DNA of 64,000 nt from UBA4971 sp900019985 (GCA_050949175.1 JBMNFG010000014.1:13493-77492); one strand, 5' to 3'; shown: positions 34,398 through 43,207, counted from the first letter of the stretch. Numbers and translations are program-made. Notes: generated by a model not told the origin, from the letters alone.

Positions 34398-35452
34398 GAA
34401 TGGCTTACCACGTGAGCCTCCTCCTTGCTGAAAAGCCTTCGGATCGCCCTGAACGGCTCACATCATGAGCCATTCTTCAGAGGATTCATCCACAAATCAA
34501 CATGAATGGCTCACATCATGAGCCATCTTTCAGCAGGAAGAGCATGACGCTAGCACGGTTGGTTCACCCGGTAGGCCATCTGGCGGTCAAACAACGCTCA
34601 AATCGGTGCGGATGGCTCACGTTAGGAGCCATTAAGCCTTTTACGAGTGCTTAAATCAAGATGAATGGCTCACCATATAAGCCGTCCTCTCACTGAAAGG
34701 CCTTTGGTTTCCACTGAACGGCTCACATCATGAGCCATCTGTCAGCAGAAAGAGCATGACGCTAGCACGGTTGGTTCACCCGGTAGGCCATCTGGCGGTC
34801 AAACAACGCTCAAATCGGTGCGGATGGCTCACCGTGGGAGCCATTAAGCCTTTTGCGAATGCTTAAATCAAGATGAATGGCTCTTGGCGTAAGCCAATTA
34901 TACATAGAAAAGCGGTCAGTTCGCCTTTAGTGGCTCAAGCGAAGAGCCGATCTGAAGCCCAAAAGGCCGAAAAAGCGTGCTGATTGGCTCTTCGCTTGAG
35001 CCGATCAACTAGGGGGAAGCCTTCAGATCGGCGAACATGGCTCACAGGATATACCGTTTGTGACCCTTGATTAGCGGTCAACTCAGCACAGTGTGGCCTA
35101 TCACGTAAGCCATTTGACGATAAAAAGCCTTCAGATTGCCTTCAGATCGCTATGATTGGCTCTTCACGAGAGCAGATCGCGCCTTGAAAGGCCTTCCGCT
35201 CATTGTGAATGGCTCTCCAGATGAACCATTCTGAAGTTAAATGGCTATCAAAGCAACACGAATGGCTTGCCGCGTGAGCCACCTCTCACTGAGAAGCCTT
35301 TCAGACCACTCGCAATGGTTCTCGCCATGAACCGATCCGCGGCGTAAGGTGCCGAAACACCACTCAGCGGGGTCCTATTGGCTCCTAGGATGAACCATGC
35401 AGCAACCAAAGCGTGCTCAGATGAGTCAAACTGGCTGCGGTTTGAGCCGTTC
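34398..35452. repeat. Array of about 20 imperfect palindromes with a 53-bp period (array 1)
   Basis: A 22-25-bp palindrome of the form GAATGGCTCAC-n-TGAGCCATT recurs at 34398, 34451, 34504, 34557 (weak), 34611, 34663, 34716, 34769 (weak), 34822, 34875, 34929, 34982, 35036, 35093, 35153, 35207, 35260, 35313, 35376 and 35429. Most intervals are 52-54 bp. The arms vary (AATGG, ATTGG, ATCGG, AACGG) but usually stay complementary. The 29-bp linkers are related to one another, many with AAGCCTTC or AAAGGCCTT at mid-linker, so they are not CRISPR spacers. No open frame in the region looks like a gene. Confidence 0.85.
34504..34893. repeat. Higher-order duplication of four palindrome units (period 212 bp)
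   Basis: 34504-34680 and 34716-34893 are near-identical, including the linkers with GACGCTAGCACGG (34546 and 34758) and CAAACAACGCTCAAATCGG. 212 is four times 53, so the duplication kept the phase of the array. Confidence 0.85.
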
Positions 35453-36102
35453 ATCCTATTGACACCCATTGACACCCATGATTTGGGCTATTTACCCTAG
35501 TGACACTGACGATTGGAGCTCTTCAACCCATTGACACCCTTGAGATCAGTCCGACAATAGCGTCGGGGCGGGGGAAAGGCCGCTCTATGAATATGGGAAT
35601 TCTTTTTTTGGCAAAGAGAGAATTTTTGGATTTGGATTTAAACCGAAAAAGAGGAATATTTGATTCTACACAGAATTATTCAGATAAAAATCAGAAGACC
35701 TACGAGAGACGTACGATCTTTGAAAACCAGAACACCGGTGAAAGGCTTCAGCCATATTTTTTTGAGAGATGTTGTCGGACATCAGAATGACCAGCATTTT
35801 CCACTGAATACACTCCAAACTGCAGAAGAAGTCCTTTCAGAGGTTTTCATGACTGGATCTAGAGTACTGTCTAAGGTGCCTGTCAGGTGAATACTAAACA
35901 TTCTCATTCAGACAAAGCGGAGCTGTAGTAGTATTAATCCTCCTATCAGAAAAAAAGATCAAAGCAAGAATAGATTCCATAACAGGGGAGGTGAACGGGG
36001 AAAGCGTTACGAAGGTCCCTGGGTAAGGTGTAAGAAGCGCGGATAGACGTGTTGTGCCGTACCGAAATCTGCTGGATCCCAATTACAAAAGGAGGATACT
36101 AA
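35453..36102. other. 650-bp region between array 1 and the ABC operon
   Basis: Holds a short direct repeat of ATTGACACCC (35458, 35469 and 35530 area). Next is an AT-rich stretch (35580-35890) with two short open frames in different registers, one ending LRDVVGHQNDQHFP ... TAEEVLSEVFMTGSRVLSKV, which reads like a degraded protein that I cannot name. A purine-rich leader (35990-36090) with an AAAGGAGG site precedes ATG 36103. No intact gene or known riboswitch was recognised. Confidence 0.4.
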
Positions 36103-37260
36103 ATGCGAAAGCTATTCTTGATGACGGTGGCCTCTTTGTTGGTGGGGATTATGGCATTAGGATGTTTTGCGAGCGCTGCTGAAAAGGTTACCATTAACCT
36201 GGTGACTGCAGGCGACCAAAACATGGTAGACACATTTCAGTTTGACCTTGGACCGCTGTTTACAGAACGAAATCCGTGGATAGATGTAAGGGTGGTAGGT
36301 ACCGGCCCCGGCGATGCGGGCTCACAGAAGATAATCGATAAGCTGGTTGCCCAGAAGAATGCCGGCAGGGACAAGTGGGATATTGACGTTGCGGTTATCC
36401 ATGAGATTGGGGCAGCTTTCTGTGTTCGGGAAGGGCTTCTCAGCCAGTATGCCCCCACTGCCATAACATATCAATACGTAACCAGTGACACAGCAAAGAG
36501 CGCACTGGGCGTAGATGTTGAAGGATATGTAATCCCAATGTTCCATTCGCAGGTGGTCCTTGCTTACAATCCGAAGTACATACCGGAGCCGCCCAGGTCA
36601 TTCGAAGAGTTGGTTGAGTGGGTGAAGGAGAACCCGGGCAAATTCGGTTATAACGGTATTAAGCAAGGTGCGTCAGGCGTCTCGTTTGTTGCCAGCTGGC
36701 TGTATTGGAAAACCGGCAAGTATGATATCTACGCAGTTACGGGACCGTTTGATGAGAAGTACATGGAAGAGTGGGACCAGGCATTTGCTGAACTCAGAGA
36801 GTTCGACAAGTATGTAACAATGACCGCAGGCAATGCAGGAACACTCGATATGCTGAGCAGGGGAGAGATCTGGATTGGGCCTGTCTGGGTGGATATGTTC
36901 TACTCCTGGATGGCAGACGGCAGAATGGATCCCAACCTGAGGTTGGTCCTCCCTGCTCCCGGAATGTGCGGTCAGCCTATGTACTATGTGATTCCTGCAA
37001 AAGCTGCAAATCCTGAGGCAGCTCTGAAATTCATAGAGTTTGCTACCTCACCTGAGATTCAGGCCAAGTATATCGTGGAGAAGTTTAGCTGGTATCCTGG
37101 CATCGACGGTTCCTACATTCAGGATTACTTGCCTGAGGAAGTATGGAACAAGGTCTTCCGCGATGTAACTCCTGAAGACTTAGTGAAATACGGTCGGGTG
37201 TTCCCGATCAGCGACTACTACAATGCCATGATGGAAGCATACGAACGGGCGATGAAGTAA
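36103..37260 (+). CDS. ABC transporter solute-binding protein (family 1 type)
   Basis: 385 residues. A basic start and hydrophobic stretch (LFLMTVASLLVGIMALGCFASAA) form a signal peptide; the Cys at about 21 sits in a poor lipobox (ALGC), so it may be a lipoprotein or simply cleaved after ASA. The mature part has the extracellular solute-binding fold (VTINLVTAGDQNMVDTF ... PAKAANPEAALKFIEFATSPE), the closing motif being typical of family 1 binding proteins for sugars, polyamines, iron or phosphonates. A 12-bp hairpin after the stop and a repeat array separate it from the permease genes, an arrangement that usually gives more binding protein than permease. The substrate is unknown. Confidence 0.88.
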   Translation: MRKLFLMTVASLLVGIMALGCFASAAEKVTINLVTAGDQNMVDTFQFDLGPLFTERNPWIDVRVVGTGPGDAGSQKIIDKLVAQKNAGRDKWDIDVAVIHEIGAAFCVREGLLSQYAPTAITYQYVTSDTAKSALGVDVEGYVIPMFHSQVVLAYNPKYIPEPPRSFEELVEWVKENPGKFGYNGIKQGASGVSFVASWLYWKTGKYDIYAVTGPFDEKYMEEWDQAFAELREFDKYVTMTAGNAGTLDMLSRGEIWIGPVWVDMFYSWMADGRMDPNLRLVLPAPGMCGQPMYYVIPAKAANPEAALKFIEFATSPEIQAKYIVEKFSWYPGIDGSYIQDYLPEEVWNKVFRDVTPEDLVKYGRVFPISDYYNAMMEAYERAMK

Positions 37261-37269
37261 ACCTGTTGT

Positions 37270-37298
37270 GCTGCCGTGCCCTCGCAGGGCACGGCAGC
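37270..37298 (+). terminator. Perfect 12-bp hairpin after the solute-binding protein gene
   Basis: GCTGCCGTGCCC (37270-37281), loop TCGCA, GGGCACGGCAGC (37287-37298). No immediate T run follows, so it is probably a 3-prime stability hairpin or partial terminator that raises binding-protein mRNA over the permease genes. Confidence 0.65.
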
Positions 37299-37325
37299 GA
37301 TCATTGTGTATTTTCAGCACAATTC

Positions 37326-37830
37326 AAGTTAGGTAGTTACACGTCAAGGTAGGTAGTTACACGTCAGGGTAGGTAGTTACACGTTAGGGTTAGGTAGTTA
37401 CACGTCAGGGTTAAGTAGTTACACATCAGGGTTAAGTAGTCATACGTCACGCTAAGGCAGTTATACGTCAGGGAAGATAGTCATATAACGGTGTAAGGCA
37501 CTTATATGTCGGGATAAGCCGGTTATGTACAGGGATAAGGCAGTCATATTCCAGCGTAAGGCAGTTATAAGCTAGTGTAAGGCAGTCATATGTCAAGTCA
37601 TGTGTCAGGATAAACCAGTTATGCACCAGGGTAAGGCAGTTGTACTTCAGAGCAAGGTAGTTACACGTCAGGGTAACGTAGTTATATGACAGTATAACGT
37701 AGTTGAGCATCAGGGTAAGGCAGTTAGATGTCAGTGTGAGGCAGTCATATGCCAAGGTAAGGCAGCTATATGCCGGGGCAAGACTGCTAAATCGCAGAGT
37801 AAGACGGCAAAACTGTAAGTCTAAGACAGC
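37326..37830. repeat. 20/21-bp degenerate tandem repeat, about 24 units, inside the ABC operon
   Basis: Units of the form AGGTAGTTACACGTCAGGGT start at 37331, 37351, 37371, 37392, 37413 and 37434, then drift into AAGGCAGTTATATGTCAGGGT-type copies up to the permease ribosome site. The period is 20 at first and mostly 21 later. The 21-bp period creates a spurious - strand open frame of heptapeptide repeats (YNCLTLA-like), rejected as a gene. Confidence 0.85.
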
Positions 37831-37856
37831 TAAACCGAAAGAAGGGAAAGATTGCA

Positions 37857-38741
37857 ATGCGTCCTGCCTCATCTGAGCAGACTCCGTCTGTTTTGAGATC
37901 CCTAGAGACACAGCATTCCCGCGGTAGAGCTAGTCAATCTTATCTAAATGGGATACTCCTGGTCTTGCCGGCGCTCATCGTCTTGTGCGTATTGTATATT
38001 TATCCTCTTGTCTCTTCCATTATCATGAGTTTTGTGTCAGACCAAGGCGTCGGCTTACATAATTACAGGAAAGCCATAGACCTCTATTGGGTTGACATAT
38101 TATACACTGTGGGAATCACCCTTATTTCATTGGCGATTGTGTTCGTAATCTCAGTTGCCATCGCCGGCTACCTCAGGTTCAATCGTTGGCCGCTCCTTAA
38201 TTTTCTCTACAGGTTACCGCTGTTTATTCCGTTTTTGATAGCAGGTCATTCAATGCGGGTTTTCCTAGCTCCCCATGGAATCCTTAATATCCTCCTTACG
38301 AGGATCACCGGCATTCCGGAACTTCCGGGATTAGCCTTCAACTGGGTGGGCCTTGTCGTCTCGTTTGTCTGGAAGCAGTTCCCCCTGGCCACTCTGTTAA
38401 TTCTGGGAGCGTTCCAGTCGGTGCATGACTCATACATTGAGGCTGCCTTGAACCTCGGATGCAGCAAGTTCAGGGCCATATGGCAGATCGTGCTCCCGAT
38501 CGCCCGCCCGACTGTGCTTGTGGCGATGGTCTTGACATTCGTGTCGACTATCGGGTGTTTGACGATACCGCTTCTGATCGGTCCTTCGAAGCCTGTTATG
38601 CTACCTGTAGATATGTCTTTTCGAGTCACCTACTTTGGCGACTGGGGTGTAGCTAATGCACTGGGTGTAATCTCTTACTTGCTGGTGATCGTGCTTTCGT
38701 TCTACTACCTCAGATATATGGTGAAGAAGGAGGAGACATAA
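37857..38741 (+). CDS. ABC transporter permease 1
   Basis: 294 residues from ATG 37857 (AAAGAAGGGAAAG upstream). Six hydrophobic helices, with the EAA cytoplasmic loop EAALNLGCSKFRAIWQIVLP (about 199-218) that docks on the ATPase. It resembles PotB/AfuB-type permeases that pair with family 1 binding proteins. Two bases separate its stop from permease 2. Confidence 0.92.
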   Translation: MRPASSEQTPSVLRSLETQHSRGRASQSYLNGILLVLPALIVLCVLYIYPLVSSIIMSFVSDQGVGLHNYRKAIDLYWVDILYTVGITLISLAIVFVISVAIAGYLRFNRWPLLNFLYRLPLFIPFLIAGHSMRVFLAPHGILNILLTRITGIPELPGLAFNWVGLVVSFVWKQFPLATLLILGAFQSVHDSYIEAALNLGCSKFRAIWQIVLPIARPTVLVAMVLTFVSTIGCLTIPLLIGPSKPVMLPVDMSFRVTYFGDWGVANALGVISYLLVIVLSFYYLRYMVKKEET

Positions 38742-38742
38742 G

Positions 38743-39567
38743 ATGCAGGACGTAACACAATCTAATTGGCTGAAAAGGACGATCCTAAGGACAATTGCCA
38801 TCACCTTAATCGGCCTGGCAATTGTCGGACCGTTGGCAGGGACATTGCTGTGGAGTTTCGCTGAGAAATGGTACTGGCCTAGTGTCTTGCCGCAGGAGAT
38901 AGGACTCAAGTATTGGAGGACCTCCTTGTCCGGGAGGTCGCAGGTTATGGACTCCCTGTGGATCAGCCTCGTTATCGCTGTAATCGTGGTAGTCATCGTA
39001 ACACTTGTTTCAGTTCCTGCAGGTTATGCGCTGGCCAGATACAATATACCGTGGAAGAGGATTCTCTTGGTGATCTTCCTTATGCCCCAGGCGTTTCCCC
39101 AGTTACCGGTCTTCATCAATATGGCGTCTATCTTTTACCGGTATAATCTTGTCGGGACAATACCAGGCGTGGTTGCAGTCCATGTTGTAATTTCGCTGGT
39201 TTACTCAATCTGGATTACAACAGCAGCTTTTAAGTCTATTCCCGCTGTATTGGAAGAGGCAGCGATTAACCTGGGCGCCAGCCGTCTGAGGGTTTTCTTC
39301 AGGATTACGCTTCCCCTTGCAATGCCAGGTTTGATAGCAAGTTCCATATTCGTCTTCATTACCTCTCTTGATGAGTTCACCGGAACCTTTTTTGTGGGAG
39401 CGCCTTTTATTCAGACCCTTCCGATCTTAATGTACACAGCGAGCATGGGATACAACATGCAGTATGCTTCCGTTATCGCCATTCTCTTAACCATCCCGGC
39501 GCTACTCTTTATGGTTCTGCTGGAGAGGTTCTTAAAAGCAGAGTATATCAGTGGGTTGGGGGTATAG
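38743..39567 (+). CDS. ABC transporter permease 2
   Basis: 274 residues, ATG 38743 with AGGAGG upstream. Six membrane helices and an EAA loop (EEAAINLGASRLRVFFRITLP). It is the PotC-like partner of the preceding permease; the two form the heterodimeric channel. The ATPase gene begins 3 bases after its stop. Confidence 0.92.
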   Translation: MQDVTQSNWLKRTILRTIAITLIGLAIVGPLAGTLLWSFAEKWYWPSVLPQEIGLKYWRTSLSGRSQVMDSLWISLVIAVIVVVIVTLVSVPAGYALARYNIPWKRILLVIFLMPQAFPQLPVFINMASIFYRYNLVGTIPGVVAVHVVISLVYSIWITTAAFKSIPAVLEEAAINLGASRLRVFFRITLPLAMPGLIASSIFVFITSLDEFTGTFFVGAPFIQTLPILMYTASMGYNMQYASVIAILLTIPALLFMVLLERFLKAEYISGLGV

Positions 39568-39570
39568 AAC

Positions 39571-40620
39571 ATGGCTACATTGAAGATTAAAGGCCTGACT
39601 AAGACCTACGGGCAATTGAAGGCTTTGGATGACGTGGATCTTACTATTGAAGAAGGATCACTTGCTGCTGTTCTCGGGCCCAGCGGTTCAGGCAAGTCTA
39701 CGCTCGTTCGGGCGATAGCAGGTTTTGTCGTGCCTGACTGCGGCGAGATTTATCTCGGAGATCGCAACATTACCCACGAAAGGCCTGAACGCAGGAATAC
39801 AGCTATGGTATTTCAAAGCTACGCATTGTGGCCTCACATGACTGTCGAGCAAAACATAGCTTTTGGTCTCAGGCTCAAGAAGAAATCTCCTGAGGAGATT
39901 GAAGAAAAGATAAAGTGGGCTCTTGAGCTTGTAGATCTTCCGGGGCTCGAAAAGAGGCTCCCAACGCAGCTCTCCGGCGGACAACAGCAAAGAGTGGCTT
40001 TGGCTCGTGCGCTGGTGGTGGACCCTGAGATACTCCTTCTTGATGAACCTCTCTCCAATCTTGACGCTAAGATTAGGTACAGACTGCGTTTTGAGATTAA
40101 GAAGCTGCAAAAGCTGTTGAATATTACTACGATCTATATCACCCATGACCAGGAAGAAGCGTTAAGTATTGCAGACTCTGTGGTTCTCCTCAAAGACGGT
40201 AGGGTTATGCAGGCAGGCTCCCCTCAGGATATTTATTCGCGGCCAAGGAATAGCTTTGTCGCCGAATTCCTCGGTGCAAGCAATGTCATAACCGCAAAGA
40301 CCTTGGAGGACGAAAGCGGGCTCTATACTCTGCTCGGCGGAACCAGATTGCCTGTTCCTGACGATAAGAAGGAAGGCGACGCGGTTTCAGTGATTTTCAG
40401 GGCAGACGAGGTTGAACTCTCTACTGAAATACCTGCAGGAACTGAAGATCGTTATGTGTTGCGAGGAACACTTCATGACCAGATGTATCTGGGATCACGG
40501 TGGCGATATGAGGTTTTGACACCGGAAGGCTATTCTTTGCTTGTAGATTATGATAAAAGCATTCCTACGCATTCAGAGATTTGTCTTTGCATTAGCCGGG
40601 AACGGCTCTATATCTACTAA
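39571..40620 (+). CDS. ABC transporter ATPase (PotA/MalK type)
   Basis: 349 residues. Walker A GPSGSGKST (about 35-43), Q-loop MVFQSYALWPHM, signature LSGGQQQRVALARAL, Walker B ILLLDEPLSNLDA and the switch His in YITHDQEE. The C-terminal 110 residues form the TOBE regulatory domain, as in importers for sugars, polyamines, iron and glycerol phosphate. It energises the two permeases upstream. Confidence 0.93.
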   Translation: MATLKIKGLTKTYGQLKALDDVDLTIEEGSLAAVLGPSGSGKSTLVRAIAGFVVPDCGEIYLGDRNITHERPERRNTAMVFQSYALWPHMTVEQNIAFGLRLKKKSPEEIEEKIKWALELVDLPGLEKRLPTQLSGGQQQRVALARALVVDPEILLLDEPLSNLDAKIRYRLRFEIKKLQKLLNITTIYITHDQEEALSIADSVVLLKDGRVMQAGSPQDIYSRPRNSFVAEFLGASNVITAKTLEDESGLYTLLGGTRLPVPDDKKEGDAVSVIFRADEVELSTEIPAGTEDRYVLRGTLHDQMYLGSRWRYEVLTPEGYSLLVDYDKSIPTHSEICLCISRERLYIY

Positions 40621-40634
40621 GGAGTGTATTTGAC

Positions 40635-41849
40635 GTGTCGTTAAAAGGAAATGTTCTCATCGGGCAGTCCGGAGGACCGACCTGCGTAATCAACAGCAGT
40701 CTCTACGGTATCATCGATGAAGCGAAGAAGTACGACTTTATCGGGGATATATACGGTACTATTCATGGCATAGAAGGAGTCTTGAATAAAAAGATCATTA
40801 ACCTTAGATCTGAGACAGATGAGACGCTTCGAGGACTGACAAGGACTCCCGGAGCCGCTTTGGGTGGATGCAGGTATAAGGTACAGCAATCTGACATGGA
40901 TGCCATCTTCGAAGTGTTTGACGCGCTCGATATCAGGTACTTCTTTTATATCGGCGGGAACGATTCAATGGACACTGCGGACAAGCTAAACACGGCTGCC
41001 TTGAGGCTGGGATATGATCTGCGCGTTATTGGGGTCCCGAAAACCGTAGACAATGACCTGCCTGAGACGCATCACTGCCCAGGATTCGGCAGCGCAGCAA
41101 AGTACGTGGCTACCTCAGTCAGGGAAGCAGGTATTCATAATGCCAGCATGTATACGTCTGAGCCTATTACCATTCTTCAGACTGTTGGGAGAAACACAGG
41201 ATGGCTTCCAGGTGCAAGTGCACTGGCCAAATCTCGGGAGGATGAAGCTCCTCATCTAATATACTTTCCTGAAAAGCGGTATAACATCTACCAGTTCACG
41301 ATTGACGTGGAGAACGTCTATAGGAGGCTCGGCGGGGCTTTCATAGTGGTTGGAGAAGGTTTGAAAGATGAAAACGGCGAGTACTGGCATGCTGAACACG
41401 GGCTGGTGGCTACCGATGCTTTCGGCCATCCTACACTGGGCGGAGTCAGTGAGTTTCTAAAAGACCTTATTGAGAAGCACCTAAAAGTAAAGACACGCAC
41501 TATCAAATTGGACATCTGTCAGCAGGCAGCGATGCATTTTGCTTCCCAGAGAGACGTGAATGATGCGATTGCGGTAGGAAGAGATGCAGTGAAAACTGCT
41601 ATCTTGGGTCTCAGCGGAGTCATGGTGACCCTTCTGGAGGAAGAGGGTGAAACCGGCTGGGCTGAACTGGACGAGGTGGCCAATGTGGAGCGGCAGGTGC
41701 CGACAGAGTGGCTGAATAGCGAGGGAACCTTTGTAACCGATGAGTTCGTGGATTACGTGCGTCCTCTGATCCGTGGCGAAGTGAAGGTGCAGATTGAAGA
41801 CGGGTTGCCGTCATACGTCAGACTCAAGAAGTCGTTTATTGAGTTTTGA
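40635..41849 (+). CDS. 6-phosphofructokinase family enzyme, probably PPi-dependent
   Basis: 404 residues. IGQSGGPTCVINSSL is the nucleotide- or PPi-binding start; FYIGGNDSMDTADKL (about 100-114) replaces the GGDGS of ATP enzymes, and PKTVDNDLPETHHCPGFGSAA carries the Lys (PKTVDND instead of PGTIDND) associated with pyrophosphate use. The Asp of TVDND is the catalytic base for fructose-6-phosphate. PPi-PFKs catalyse the reversible phosphorylation of fructose-6-phosphate or, in some lineages, other sugar phosphates. Being in the ABC operon, it may act on the imported sugar after phosphorylation. ATP versus PPi specificity is inferred from two residues. TTG or GTG choice: GTG 40635, 8 bases after AAGGAG. 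Confidence 0.85.
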   Translation: MSLKGNVLIGQSGGPTCVINSSLYGIIDEAKKYDFIGDIYGTIHGIEGVLNKKIINLRSETDETLRGLTRTPGAALGGCRYKVQQSDMDAIFEVFDALDIRYFFYIGGNDSMDTADKLNTAALRLGYDLRVIGVPKTVDNDLPETHHCPGFGSAAKYVATSVREAGIHNASMYTSEPITILQTVGRNTGWLPGASALAKSREDEAPHLIYFPEKRYNIYQFTIDVENVYRRLGGAFIVVGEGLKDENGEYWHAEHGLVATDAFGHPTLGGVSEFLKDLIEKHLKVKTRTIKLDICQQAAMHFASQRDVNDAIAVGRDAVKTAILGLSGVMVTLLEEEGETGWAELDEVANVERQVPTEWLNSEGTFVTDEFVDYVRPLIRGEVKVQIEDGLPSYVRLKKSFIEF

Positions 41850-41879
41850 GATGCTTATTTGACTTGGGGAAGGAGTATT

Positions 41880-41965
41880 ACACCTCTGGAAGCAGCGTTC
41901 CACTTCTGGAAGGCTTATTTAGGTCTTCGAAGCGAAGGTTTAGCTTTTGTAACACTTGGTCTGCC
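41880..41965. repeat. 20/21-bp degenerate tandem repeat, about four units
   Basis: Units TTACACCTCTGGAAGCAGCG, TTCCACTTCTGGAAGGCTTA, then two weaker copies (TTTAGGTCTTCGAAGCG..., TTTAGCTTTTGTAAC...), in the gap between the PFK and HAD genes. Confidence 0.5.
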
Positions 41966-42028
41966 GATGGGCAGGGCCTAACACAAGAACGGGACATATG
42001 GGGCATTTCATAACTAGGAGGCTTATAG

Positions 42029-42652
42029 ATGGGTAAGATTGTAATCTTTGATTTTGACGGGACTATCGTAGACTCGATGCCCCGTCTTGCTGATATCGCA
42101 GCCGGATTGATTAACCGGTATTATGGATTATCTTCAAAGATTAGCAGGGATTTATATATCATGACCTCAGGTGCCCCTTTTGTCGAGCAGATAGAGTATA
42201 TGTTTCCTGGGAAGAAGGAGAACAGTGAAATCGTAGAGGAGTTCGAGCGAAGGAAGGAAAGCGAACTTATGAATGAGCCTCTGTTCCCCGGAACCAAGGA
42301 AGCCCTGGCTGCCCTCGCTGAGCGAGGAAACAAAATCGTTATTTCGTCAAGTAACTTCCAGCACTTAATGGAGGCTTACATAAAGGAGCAAGGCCTGGCT
42401 CCTGATTTGGTCTTAGGACATAAAGAAGGCTTCTCAAAAGGAAAAGACCATTTTGATTACATTAAGACACATCTTCGGGCTGATACCGATGACCTGGTTT
42501 TTGTCGGGGATTCACTGCGAGACCTGGAGAAAGCCGGGGAAAACGGCGTGCGATTCATCGGAAAAATAGGCACTTTCACGGCAGATGAGTTCAGAGAGGC
42601 CGGCGCGGCCGAAGTGATCCACGATCTCAGAGAATTGGTGGGTATCCTCTGA
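42029..42652 (+). CDS. HAD-superfamily phosphatase
   Basis: 207 residues, ATG 42029 with AGGAGG upstream. Motif I DFDGTIVDS (nucleophile Asp and acid/base Asp), motif II VISSSN, a conserved Lys near KEGFSKGKDH and motif IV FVGDSLRDLEKA make a complete phosphoglycolate-phosphatase-like HAD enzyme with a helical cap. The substrate is a small phosphorylated metabolite; position after PPi-PFK suggests a sugar phosphate linked to the imported compound. Last gene before palindrome array 2. Confidence 0.88.
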   Translation: MGKIVIFDFDGTIVDSMPRLADIAAGLINRYYGLSSKISRDLYIMTSGAPFVEQIEYMFPGKKENSEIVEEFERRKESELMNEPLFPGTKEALAALAERGNKIVISSSNFQHLMEAYIKEQGLAPDLVLGHKEGFSKGKDHFDYIKTHLRADTDDLVFVGDSLRDLEKAGENGVRFIGKIGTFTADEFREAGAAEVIHDLRELVGIL

Positions 42653-42695
42653 CAGATACCTTGTGAATGAATGTCCTCTAATGGATCTCGTAATC

Positions 42696-43207
42696 GAGTG
42701 GCTCGCCTTTTGAGCCCTTCAGATTCATTCATAGGCGTTTCTGATAGAGAATGGCTCTCCCTCGGAGCCATTCCGACTTATTTGGGGGCTTTTGGGTTTC
42801 CCATCGGCTCGTGCGGTGAACCGATCAGGCACGTTTTTCAATCTCCATTAGGTTGAATGGCTTACGTCGTGAGCCGTTTGCCCGGATTCGCCCCGCTTTT
42901 GGCTGTGGATTGGCTCTTCTGCTAAGCCATTCAGGACGCTCAGAAGCTTCTTCGGTCTATGATTGCTCATGGGGAGGGCCGTTCGGACTTATTTCGCGAC
43001 CTTTCGGCTTACGATTGGCTCATTGCACCAATCATTCACCTAAATTGAGCCCGCTTGTAGGTTGTTATTGGCGCTTCTGGTACGCCATTCAGGGCGTTCA
43101 GACGACTTATCGATGCATGAATGGCTTAGGTGATGGGCCAATCGCGTTGATCAGATGGCTGTTTGATGGCTGTTTGATAGATGAATGGCTCAGCGGAAGA
43201 GCGGTTA
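42696..43207. repeat. Array of ten palindromes with a 53-bp period (array 2)
   Basis: Same palindrome family as at 34.4-35.5 kb: starts at 42696, 42749, 42802, 42855, 42908, 42961, 43013, 43066, 43119 and 43183, so eight of nine intervals are 52-53 bp. Arms again covary: CATCGGCTC/GAACCGATC, GAATGGCTC/GAGCCATTC, GAATGGCTT/GGGCCAATC. It begins 44 bases after the HAD gene. Short open frames across it look like chance products. Confidence 0.85.

Noticed and set aside
34398..35452. CRISPR array
   Set aside because: Regular spacing and 24/29-bp repeat/linker sizes are CRISPR-like, but the repeats differ from unit to unit, the linkers are homologous to one another and partly duplicated, and no cas gene is present.
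37468..37911. 147-residue - strand protein with heptapeptide repeats
   Set aside because: It is produced by the 21-bp tandem repeat being a multiple of three and begins inside the permease gene; no ribosome site or plausible function.
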